A stretch of DNA of 64,000 bases, taken from the NCBI GenBank assembly GCA_900319645.1, contig ONPG01000020.1, positions 1-64,000 of the forward strand, read 5' to 3'. The DNA is from an uncultured Bacteroidales bacterium (GTDB lineage Bacteria; Bacteroidota; Bacteroidia; Bacteroidales; Paludibacteraceae). Below, one piece after another: positions 9,276 to 16,351 of the stretch (positions within the stretch are counted from its first letter, which is position 1; each line of letters opens with the position of its first letter). The notes under the pieces are model-generated. The model made no database searches. It was not told the origin of the DNA and saw only the letters and a program-made list of their open reading frames with translations. The translations under genes were made by a program, and so were the position numbers.

Positions 9276-10203
9276 ATGCGTTGTTGGCTTCAAGCCATTT
9301 AATCTCTTTGTCGCGCCGGAACCATGTCATCTGTCTTTTGGCGTAGTGGCGCGAGTTCTGTTGGATCAGTTCAATCGCTCTCTCCAGACTGTATTCACCG
9401 TCGAAATAGGCGAACATCTCCCTATATCCGACAGTCTGCAAGGAGGGCAGATTTCTCCACTGATAGACGTTTCTTGCCTCGTTCTCCAGCCCGTCCGCAA
9501 TCATCTGCTCCACGCGGCGGTTGATCCGTTCGTATAGTTCTTCGCGAGGTCGTTCCAGGGCTGTCTTGACAATCCTGAAAGGCCGGCGAGTGATAGGGGA
9601 TGGGTGATTGCTGATTGCGGATTTGGTCAACAACGAGCTATAGGGTTTGCCTGTTGTCAGACACAGCTCCACGCAATGCGCCAGCCTCGCCGGGTTCTGT
9701 CGGTCCACTTTTTCCCAATAGACGGGATCAAGGCGCTTTACTTCGCTTTGCAGCCAGCTAATCCACTCCTCTTTTGTCATTCGCAGTTCGTTCCATTTCA
9801 CCTGTTTGCGGATTGCTTCGGGCACGTTAGGCAGGTCATCCAGACCGTTGCACACGGCATCGGCATAGAGCATCGAACCTCCGGTCATCAGAATGGTGTC
9901 GTAGCTTGCGAAGAGGGAGTCGAGCATCTCCATTACATCGCGTTCGTACTGCCCGGCGCTGTAGTCGTCTTTGACACTCCGCGTGCCGATAAAATAGTGT
10001 TTCACACGGGCTTGTTCTTCGGCGGTAGGAGCGGCTGTACCGACAGGTATCTCCCGGAAGACCTGCCGACTGTCGCAACTGACGATCGGGCATCCCAGAT
10101 GTTCCGCCACCCGTAGTGACAGTTCGGTCTTGCCGACGCCTGTCGGCCCCAGGAGCAAAAGCAAAGCTTTTTTATTGGTTATTGGTGAACGGTGATTGCT
10201 CAA
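9211..10203 (-). CDS. miaA: tRNA dimethylallyltransferase MiaA
   Basis: A 330-residue enzyme that adds a dimethylallyl group to A37 of tRNAs reading codons that start with U. Visible: P-loop GPTGVGKT at residues 18-25, substrate-binding SCDSRQVFREIPVGT, and the C-terminal SRHYAKRQMTWFRRDKEIKWL. There is no ATG in frame before the P-loop. The likely start is TTG at 10203, which lies inside a heptamer-period repeat, with an in-frame TGA two codons further up. A second repeat (9590-9621) inserts AISNHPSPIT near residues 195-205. It follows the pRiA4b-like gene by 31 nt and overlaps the lipoprotein gene. Confidence 0.93.
   Translation of the reverse strand: MSNHRSPITNKKALLLLLGPTGVGKTELSLRVAEHLGCPIVSCDSRQVFREIPVGTAAPTAEEQARVKHYFIGTRSVKDDYSAGQYERDVMEMLDSLFASYDTILMTGGSMLYADAVCNGLDDLPNVPEAIRKQVKWNELRMTKEEWISWLQSEVKRLDPVYWEKVDRQNPARLAHCVELCLTTGKPYSSLLTKSAISNHPSPITRRPFRIVKTALERPREELYERINRRVEQMIADGLENEARNVYQWRNLPSLQTVGYREMFAYFDGEYSLERAIELIQQNSRHYAKRQMTWFRRDKEIKWLEANNAYETNISIIDSLLGIGGVQEED
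9590..9621. repeat. Heptamer-period repeat inside miaA
   Basis: About four units of the form GGTGATT/GCTGATT, encoding ISNHPSPIT on the minus strand without breaking the frame. The product resembles the SAITHQPSPIS and SAITNHQSPI inserts of glycogen synthase and RluD. Confidence 0.7.
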
Positions 10204-10236
10204 CTCTCAATTGTCAATTATCAATTGTCAATTATC
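10172..10236. repeat. Heptamer-period repeat at the miaA start
   Basis: GTCAATT/ATCAATT units alternate from 10201 to 10236, preceded by the looser TTGGTTATTGGTGAACGGTG. The tract spans the stop codon of the upstream gene, the 31-nt junction and the first codons of miaA (SNHRSPITNKK). Confidence 0.8.
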
Positions 10237-10786
10237 AGAACATCGTTCCGTCGTCGAAGCTGAGGTCCTGGAAGCCCTCCATGTCGAGGTCGCCGAGGTC
10301 GTATTCGTCTTTGAACTCGTCTCCGAAATCGAAGTCATCGTTTCCTTTGCCACCTTTGATGCCGGCAAGCGGGTCTTCGGATTTGAGTTGTTTGGGGGCT
10401 TTTCCTTTGCTCTCGATACACTCCACACCGTTCATCGCGCCGGCTTTGATCTCCTTGAGGCTACCAAAGAAATACCGCTCGAACATCGGGTCGAACACAT
10501 AAATGAGACGTTGTCCCTGCTCGCTCATGAGGTCGCTGAGCTTGGTTTCGTTCATCACCATGTTGTCGTACTCGAAATTTGAATCCATTTCCACGAGCGT
10601 CACCTCCTGCTCTTTCTCCCACTCGTCGTTGCACATAAAGAACGAGGTCATCTGGTCGTCAGGATATCCGACACTCTTGAGGATAGCCTCGTGCAGTTCC
10701 AAGAATGTGGCATCAGCATCCGCTTCAAAGACACGGCGGAAATTCGGATCGCCTTCTTCACACGAAAATGTAAGTTTGTAAATCAT
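10235..10786 (-). CDS. Plasmid pRiA4b ORF-3-like protein
   Basis: A 183-residue protein recognised as the pRiA4b ORF-3/IS1096 TnpR-passenger fold (PF07929): the start IYKLTFSCEEGDPNFRRVFE, then ATFLELHEAILKSVGYPDD and a YVFDPMFERYFFGSL segment. The C-terminal 60 residues are acidic and low in complexity (DDFDFGDEFKDEYDLGDLDM). The biochemical role is unknown. It is the first gene of the minus-strand operon that includes miaA and the glycogen synthase. The leader can form a hairpin (GGGC-ATTTT-GCCC inside two TGCGCA arms, about 10816-10851). Confidence 0.8.
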   Translation of the reverse strand: MIYKLTFSCEEGDPNFRRVFEADADATFLELHEAILKSVGYPDDQMTSFFMCNDEWEKEQEVTLVEMDSNFEYDNMVMNETKLSDLMSEQGQRLIYVFDPMFERYFFGSLKEIKAGAMNGVECIESKGKAPKQLKSEDPLAGIKGGKGNDDFDFGDEFKDEYDLGDLDMEGFQDLSFDDGTMF

Positions 10787-10859
10787 ATTTCAGTTGATTT
10801 AAATGGTTCATTTTTCTGCGCAAAGCGGGCATTTTGCCCATACTGCGCAATTTAGCGTG

Positions 10860-10890
10860 CAAAGATACGACTTTTTTCTGATATATGCAA
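10860..10890 (-). promoter_or_regulatory. Promoter of the pRiA4b-miaA-glycogen synthase operon
   Basis: Minus-strand TTG (10888-10890), 20-nt spacer, TATCTTTG (10860-10867). Confidence 0.8.
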
Positions 10891-10962
10891 ATTATTTTCA
10901 TAAAAATCTTTTTTCTTCCCGGAGAAGCTCTCGTTGAGGTTCTCTCCCGTTTCTCTCCTGAC

Positions 10963-11006
10963 AATCACCCATGAATCACCCATGTATCACCCATGAATCA
11001 CCCATA
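10963..11006. repeat. Tandem 11-nt repeat, four copies
   Basis: Four units of WATCACCCATR in direct series (starts at 10963, 10974, 10985 and 10996). It lies in the gene-free stretch 10891-11132 between two divergent operons. Confidence 0.85.
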
Positions 11007-11035
11007 GGAAAGGTCTCCGGGAGTGACGGTAATGG

Positions 11036-11106
11036 GTTAAAATGGTAGATGGAACGACGTTAAAAAGTTAAAATGGTCGCTGGCGGGACGTTAAAAAGTT
11101 AGACGG
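11036..11106. repeat. Tandem 31-nt repeat, two copies plus a partial
   Basis: Units at 11036-11066 and 11067-11097 share GTTAAAATGG at the start and GACGTTAAAAA at the end, with a partial third copy (GTTA) after. No coding potential is seen. Confidence 0.8.
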
Positions 11107-11132
11107 ATTCCATAAAAAAATCGTATCAACTA

Positions 11133-11163
11133 TTGCGTATGTCATTTTTTTTTTGTACCTTTG
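11133..11163 (+). promoter_or_regulatory. Promoter of the pot operon
   Basis: TTG at 11133-11135, a 20-nt spacer and TACCTTTG at 11156-11163. It predicts a leader of about 200 nt before potA. Confidence 0.75.
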
Positions 11164-11190
11164 CCGCCGATTTTGCGTATTATGCGCATG

Positions 11191-11277
11191 CGCGTCGGCA
11201 AATGGGTCGATATGAAATTTGCGGGGCACCAATTAAGAGTGGCTTGCGAGATTGAAACTCGCACATGTAAGGACGCG
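11191..11277 (+). ncRNA. Candidate structured 5' leader of potA
   Basis: An outer stem CGCGTC (11191-11196) / GACGCG (11272-11277) encloses two perfect 6-bp hairpins: GCAAAT/ATTTGC (11198-11203 with 11217-11222) and TGCGAG/CTCGCA (11245-11250 with 11258-11263). This gives a multibranch fold like a riboswitch aptamer, directly downstream of the promoter. I do not recognise it as a known class. The pairing is seen in the sequence; any ligand (a polyamine, by context) is speculation. Confidence 0.4.
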
Positions 11278-11374
11278 TGGAAATGTATAACCAAATTGTT
11301 TTATTTTATGAATTATTCGGAGTACAGAAACCCAATCTAAAGGGGCACAGAAACCGATTCAGTTTGTTTAAGAA

Positions 11375-12874
11375 ATGGGAAAAAATCCTTTTATCATTGA
11401 GGTGAACCATGTCTCGAAGCAGTTCGAGGATGGCAAGTATGCCCTCAAAGACGTGAGCCTTCAGGTCAAGAAAGGCGAGTTCGTCACCATTTTAGGCCCA
11501 TCGGGCTGCGGTAAAACAACCTTACTGCGCTGTATAGCAGGATTTCAGGTGGCATCGTCCGGTGAGATTCTGCTGAAAGGCGAAGACGTAACCAAAACGC
11601 CGCCGTACCAAAGGCCAGTCAACACCGTTTTTCAGAAATATGCGCTCTTTCCGCATCTGAATGTGTTCAACAACGTTGCTTTCGGTCTGAAGCTCAAGCA
11701 CGAGCAGCCGGATGTGATCAAGAAAAAAGTGAAGCGTGCGCTGAAGATGGCGAACATGACCGGCTACGAGGAGCGCAAAGTCGATACTTTGTCCGGCGGT
11801 CAGCAACAACGTGTGGCCATCGCACGCGCCATCGTCAACGAGCCGGAAGTGCTGCTATTAGACGAGCCGCTGAGCGCATTGGATCTGAAGATGCGGCACG
11901 ACATGCAGATCGAGCTGAAGGAACTGCACGAGAAATTAGGCATCACCTTTATCTACGTCACCCACGACCAGGAGGAAGCGCTTACGCTGAGCGACCGCGT
12001 AGTGGTGATGAACGAAGGAGAAATCAAACAAATCGGAACTCCGACTGACATCTACAACGAGCCGCAAAACTGCTTTGTGGCGGATTTCATCGGCGAGAGC
12101 AACATCCTCTCGGGCACGATGATCCGCGACCGCAAAGTGGAGTTCTGCGGCAAAGAGTTTGACTGTATTGACGAGGGGTTCGGCGAGAACCAGCCCGTGG
12201 ATGTGGTTATCCGCCCCGAGGATATCTACCTGTGGGAAGTACAAGGCGACGAGGTTCAGAGCGACAAAGGTCCTGCGGCAGGTTCGCAGAAAGACCTGGA
12301 CCCCGAGGACCGCGTGCCGAGAGGCAAGTTCACCCGCTGGTATGGCGAAGTGCAGAGCTGTATTTTCAAGGGCGTACACTACGAGATGCGCGTGCTGACG
12401 CCGGACAACTACGAGTTCCTGATCCAGGACTACCACAAGTTCGAGCCCGGCACTACCGTCGGCATGATCGTCAAACCCGAAGACATCCAGATTGTCAAGA
12501 AAGAACACTATATCTACAACTATTTCGAGGGCGAAGTGACCAAGAACGGCAAAGTACGATTCATTGACGCCGAATGGGAAGTGATGCCCAAACAGATCGA
12601 AGGTCTTGAGCCGGGCGAGAAAGTGCAGGTGCGTGTGCCGTTCCGCTCGATCGACCTGCAGGACTACGAGGAAGAAGGCAAACTCTCGGGCGAGGTACAT
12701 TTCATCCTGTTCAAAGGCAACCATTTCCACCTGACCATCCGTACGGACGAAGGTCACGACCTGTACGTCAACACCAACGACGTGTGGGACGACGGCGACC
12801 GCGTTGGAATTGTGATTCCGAAAGAGGATATTTTAGTCGAAAGTCAAAAGTCGAAAGTCGAAAGCAATGAGTAA
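11375..12874 (+). CDS. potA: Spermidine/putrescine ABC transporter ATPase PotA
   Basis: A 499-residue ATPase that powers polyamine import. Walker A GPSGCGKT (about residues 39-46), signature [14 protein letters not shown], Walker [14 protein letters not shown] and H-loop TFIYVTHDQ are all intact. The C-terminal half is about 120 residues longer than E. coli PotA (378). It carries an apparently duplicated TOBE-like module: one ends near [16 protein letters not shown] and the other near [13 protein letters not shown]. Bacteroidota PotA proteins tend to be long, so this may be normal for the lineage. The last codons ([10 protein letters not shown]) come from a 7-nt-period repeat. The stop overlaps the potB start (ATGAGTAA). 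Confidence 0.92.
   Translation: MGKNPFIIEVNHVSKQFEDGKYALKDVSLQVKKGEFVTILGPSGCGKTTLLRCIAGFQVASSGEILLKGEDVTKTPPYQRPVNTVFQKYALFPHLNVFNNVAFGLKLKHEQPDVIKKKVKRALKMANMTGYEERKVDTLSGGQQQRVAIARAIVNEPEVLLLDEPLSALDLKMRHDMQIELKELHEKLGITFIYVTHDQEEALTLSDRVVVMNEGEIKQIGTPTDIYNEPQNCFVADFIGESNILSGTMIRDRKVEFCGKEFDCIDEGFGENQPVDVVIRPEDIYLWEVQGDEVQSDKGPAAGSQKDLDPEDRVPRGKFTRWYGEVQSCIFKGVHYEMRVLTPDNYEFLIQDYHKFEPGTTVGMIVKPEDIQIVKKEHYIYNYFEGEVTKNGKVRFIDAEWEVMPKQIEGLEPGEKVQVRVPFRSIDLQDYEEEGKLSGEVHFILFKGNHFHLTIRTDEGHDLYVNTNDVWDDGDRVGIVIPKEDILVESQKSKVESNE
12835..12866. repeat. Heptamer-period repeat at the potA/potB junction
   Basis: Units GTCGAAA, GTCAAAA, GTCGAAA and GTCGAAA in series encode the tail of PotA and end directly before the potB ATG. 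Confidence 0.85.
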
Positions 12875-13664
12875 ACTGATCCAAATATTATCTTCGCGGA
12901 AGACATGGGCATGGCCATATATCCTGTTCATGCTGCTGTTCGTCGTGCTGCCTCTGATATTGGTGGGTTACTATGCGCTGACGGACATCAACGGTCAGTT
13001 CACGCTCCGCAATTTCGCGAAGTTCTTCACGCACAGCGAGGCGATCCAGACCTTTCTCTATTCGGTGATGATAGCGGTCTTCAACACGCTTATCTGCCTT
13101 CTGATCGGCTATCCCGCCGCCTATATCATGGCGATGGAGGATTTCCGTACGCCGAAAGTGATGGCGATGCTTTTCATTCTGCCGATGTGGATCAATTTCC
13201 TCCTGCGCACGGTAGCAACGGTCGAGCTGTTCAATATGCTCGGTCTGCCTCTGGGCGAAGGAGCGCTTCTGTTCGGATTGTGCTACGACTACCTGCCGTT
13301 CATGATCTATCCGATTTTCAACACCCTTCAGAAAATGGACACCTCGCTAATCGAGGCGGCTCAGGACCTTGGTGCCAACCGCTGGACCTGTTTCTGGAAA
13401 GTCATCGTGCCGCTCTCCCTGCCGGGTATATACAGCGGCGTGGTGATGGTGTTTATGCCCACGGTCAGCACGTTCGCCATCGCCGAACTGCTGACTCATA
13501 ACAACATCAAACTGTTCGGTTCGCTTATCCAGGACTATATCACCACGACCGACTTGCTCAACTACGGAGCTGTGCTCAGCCTCGTGCTGCTCGTTATTAT
13601 CGGCGTGACATCCTTCTTCGGCGACCACGACGCCACGGACGGCGAGAAAGGAGGGCTGGTATGA
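12867..13664 (+). CDS. potB: Spermidine/putrescine ABC transporter permease PotB
   Basis: A 265-residue inner-membrane permease with about six hydrophobic segments. The ABC permease EAA loop is clear around residues 155-185 ([20 protein letters not shown]). The length matches PotB. Start and stop overlap the neighbours: ATGAGTAA with potA and ATGA with potC, so the three are probably translationally coupled. It pairs with PotC to form the channel. Confidence 0.92.
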   Translation: MSKLIQILSSRKTWAWPYILFMLLFVVLPLILVGYYALTDINGQFTLRNFAKFFTHSEAIQTFLYSVMIAVFNTLICLLIGYPAAYIMAMEDFRTPKVMAMLFILPMWINFLLRTVATVELFNMLGLPLGEGALLFGLCYDYLPFMIYPIFNTLQKMDTSLIEAAQDLGANRWTCFWKVIVPLSLPGIYSGVVMVFMPTVSTFAIAELLTHNNIKLFGSLIQDYITTTDLLNYGAVLSLVLLVIIGVTSFFGDHDATDGEKGGLV

Positions 13665-15055
13665 TAGACCGCTTCGCTAAAAGAATAAAGACCGCTTCGC
13701 TAAAAGAGCAAAGACTGATTTTGTCTGTACTCTGTATTCTGTATTCTGTATTCTCATTTGCTCAGTCGAACCTGACCTATATCCTCCGCATAGCGGCTAC
13801 GGATGAGGTGGAACTGCTGGATAATTTCCCTGCCTCTTACCCCACAGAGAAAGTGAATATATCCCTCTACGACGGTGGCAAATACGAGCCTCTGCGATAC
13901 GACGAAGGACGTGACACCGTGGATTTCATCTTCGCCCATCCGGGCGAGGAGGACCTCAGCGCATGGGGGGACAGCGTGTATAGCTACCGCGAGAACGAGA
14001 CAACCGTCTGGACCGTCTGGCGGAGCAAGAAAGAGCCCAAAAACCGCAACCAGCGCGTGCTGGTAGCCAACGGACGAAACGCCTTTGAGCAATACCTGCA
14101 CGAGACGACAGAGACCAAGCGCAGCCACGGCTGGATATGGTTCCTCTTCGCCGGACTGCTGATGGCGGCAGGAGTAGCATATACCTGCTATACCGTCGTG
14201 CAGCGGCGAAAAGAGAAAAGCCTCAGCTCCGTCGAGCAGGAGATGCTCAGGCGCAAACGTGCCGGCAACCGGCGTCATTTAGGCTCGCAACTCTACCTCT
14301 GGCTGTTGCTGCTGGTTCTCTACGCGCCTATCGCCCTCATCGCCGTCTTCTCCTTCACCGAGAGCAAAGTGCTGGGCAACTGGACGGGCTTCTCCTTCCA
14401 CCTCTACGCCAACCTCTTCACGGGTCAGGCGGGAGCGGGACTCAACAGCGCTATCTGGTACACCGTCGTCATCGCCCTGGTGGCGGCCATCGTGTCCACC
14501 CTCCTCGGTACACTCGCGGCAATAGGTATTTATAACATGCGTGCACGCCAGCGAAAGGTGGTCAGTTTCCTCAACTCCGTGCCGATGATCAACCCGGATA
14601 TCATCACCGGTATCTCGCTTTTCCTGCTGTTCGTGGCGCTGGGTCTCAGTCAGGGACTGGCTACGGTCTGCATCGCCCACGTGGTGTTCTGTACGCCGTA
14701 CGTCGTGCTGAGCGTCCTGCCGCGTCTGAGCCGCATGAATCCGAATACCTACGAGGCGGCACTCGACCTCGGAGCCACTCCCGCACAAGCCCTGCGCATG
14801 GTCATGCTGCCGGAACTGTGGCCGGGAATGATCTCGGGATTCGTACTCGCATTGACCCTCTCGGTCGATGATTTCGGCGTGACATTCTTCACCAAAGGCT
14901 CGGGAGGACTGGAGACACTCTCCACGTTCATCTACTCCGACGCCCGCAAGGGAGGTCTCACGCCCGAACTCCGTCCGCTGTTCACTATCATTCTGCTCGT
15001 TATGCTGACCGTTCTCGTCGTCATCAACGTCCGCGCAGAGAAAGAAAAGAAATAA
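13661..15055 (+). CDS. potC: PotC permease with an extra N-terminal exported domain
   Basis: Residues about 205-464 are an ordinary PotC permease: membrane segments plus the EAA loop YEAALDLGATPAQALRMVML. Ahead of it lie about 200 extra residues. They comprise a signal-like segment (ILSVLCILYSVFSFAQ), a roughly 115-residue polar domain with DEVELLDNFP and DTVDFIFAHPGEEDL, and a membrane segment (WIWFLFAGLLMAAGVAYTC). PotC is usually about 260 residues, so this looks like a fusion that places a small domain outside the inner membrane. I do not recognise that domain. The ATGA overlap with potB supports the long start. A later start inside the frame would remove the extension but leave no coupling. 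Confidence 0.85.
   Translation: MIDRFAKRIKTASLKEQRLILSVLCILYSVFSFAQSNLTYILRIAATDEVELLDNFPASYPTEKVNISLYDGGKYEPLRYDEGRDTVDFIFAHPGEEDLSAWGDSVYSYRENETTVWTVWRSKKEPKNRNQRVLVANGRNAFEQYLHETTETKRSHGWIWFLFAGLLMAAGVAYTCYTVVQRRKEKSLSSVEQEMLRRKRAGNRRHLGSQLYLWLLLLVLYAPIALIAVFSFTESKVLGNWTGFSFHLYANLFTGQAGAGLNSAIWYTVVIALVAAIVSTLLGTLAAIGIYNMRARQRKVVSFLNSVPMINPDIITGISLFLLFVALGLSQGLATVCIAHVVFCTPYVVLSVLPRLSRMNPNTYEAALDLGATPAQALRMVMLPELWPGMISGFVLALTLSVDDFGVTFFTKGSGGLETLSTFIYSDARKGGLTPELRPLFTIILLVMLTVLVVINVRAEKEKK
13667..13712. repeat. Tandem 23-nt repeat at the potC start
   Basis: GACCGCTTCGCTAAAAGA occurs at 13667-13684 and again at 13690-13707. It encodes the N-terminal DRFAKRIKTASLKEQ region. Confidence 0.85.
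13722..13755. repeat. Heptamer-period repeat in the PotC signal-like segment
   Basis: Units CTGTACT, CTGTATT, CTGTATT and CTGTATT encode VLCILYSVFSF, the hydrophobic core of the segment. Confidence 0.85.
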
Positions 15056-15085
15056 TCAAAACAACAATTAAATATACACACTACA

Positions 15086-16333
15086 ATGAAAAAAATCTCT
15101 TTGTACTTTGTACTTTGTACTTTTGTACTTCTCATGGTTTCCTGCGGCGGCAACGACCGCGCTCATCAACTCAAAGTGCTCAACTGGGCGGACTATATCG
15201 ACGAGGACGTCAAGGCGAACTTCGAGTCGTGGTACTACGCCCAGACAGGCGAGAAAGTGGAACTCGTCTATGAGACCTTCGACATCAACGAGACCGCTCT
15301 CACCAAGATCGAAGTGGGACACGAGGACTACGATGTGTTCTGCCCGTCGGAGTACATCATCGAGCGAATGTTGAAGAAAGGACTGATCCAGCCTATCCAG
15401 AAAGAACTCATTCCCGACTCGATCTGGTATTTCGACAATATCTCTCCGTTCGTAGCAGAGAAGTTCCAGCAGATGGCTCCGTCCGCCGACATCCAAGTGA
15501 AGGACTACACCTGCGGCTATATGTGGGGCACCACCGGATTCATCTACAACCCGCAGTTCGTGGACCGCAAGGACCTGCAAAGCTGGGCTGCCGTCCTCAA
15601 CCCCAAGTTTGAGAACCGCATTCTCATGAAAGACGCTTTCCGCGACGTCTATTCCGTACTCGTGCTCTACGCTTTTGCCGACCAGATCGAGCGTGGCGAA
15701 GTGACCCGCGAGGAGCTGGTACGCGACATCACTCCCGAGCGCGTGGAGGCTGTCAAGCAGGTGCTGCTCAAGGCCAAGAAACAAATCTGCGGCTGGGAAG
15801 TGGATTTCGGCAAGGAGGAGATGACCAAAGGCAAAGCGTGGCTCAACCTCAGCTGGTCGGGTGACGCGCAGTTCGCTATCGAGGAAGCCGAGGAGATGGG
15901 CGTGATGCTCGACTATATCGTTCCCCAGGAGGGTTCCAACGTGTGGTTTGACGGTTGGGTGATCCCCAAGTACGCCAAGAACACCAAAGCCGCTACCTAT
16001 TTCATCGACTATATGTGCCGTGCGGACAACGCGCTGGCTAACATGGAGGAGATCGGTTACGTCTCCTGCGCCGGCGGTATCAACGCGGCAGCCGAGATCC
16101 TCGAGGAGCAGAACGACGACGAGGAGTGGCCCGAGACCGTGGACGCTTCCTATTTCTTCGGCAACGACCCCATCGAAGTGGAAGGCGAGATGCTTGACCC
16201 GCACGCTCTCCACCTCAACCCTGTCTATTATCCCGACAAGAGCATCATCGACCGTTGCGCACTCATGCACGACGCCGGCGAGAGCCAGGAGATGCTGCTC
16301 GAGATGTGGAACGAAATCAAATTAGCACGATAA
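15086..16333 (+). CDS. potD: Spermidine/putrescine-binding lipoprotein PotD
   Basis: A 415-residue binding protein of the ABC importer. The signal peptide ends in a lipobox (LLMVSC), so it is anchored as a lipoprotein. The mature start HQLKVLNWADYIDEDVKANF is typical of PotD/PotF, as are YDVFCPSEYIIERM and YMWGTTGFIYNP. It is about 60 residues longer than E. coli PotD. The hydrophobic core of the signal peptide is encoded by a 7-nt-period repeat (15098-15133). It lies 30 nt after potC and completes potABCD. Confidence 0.93.
   Translation: MKKISLYFVLCTFVLLMVSCGGNDRAHQLKVLNWADYIDEDVKANFESWYYAQTGEKVELVYETFDINETALTKIEVGHEDYDVFCPSEYIIERMLKKGLIQPIQKELIPDSIWYFDNISPFVAEKFQQMAPSADIQVKDYTCGYMWGTTGFIYNPQFVDRKDLQSWAAVLNPKFENRILMKDAFRDVYSVLVLYAFADQIERGEVTREELVRDITPERVEAVKQVLLKAKKQICGWEVDFGKEEMTKGKAWLNLSWSGDAQFAIEEAEEMGVMLDYIVPQEGSNVWFDGWVIPKYAKNTKAATYFIDYMCRADNALANMEEIGYVSCAGGINAAAEILEEQNDDEEWPETVDASYFFGNDPIEVEGEMLDPHALHLNPVYYPDKSIIDRCALMHDAGESQEMLLEMWNEIKLAR
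15098..15133. repeat. Heptamer-period repeat in the PotD signal peptide
   Basis: TTGTACT is repeated three times, then once with an extra T (TTTTGTACTT). The tract encodes SLYFVLCTFVLL. Confidence 0.9.
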
Positions 16334-16351
16334 AAAACAATTCTTTTCGTT

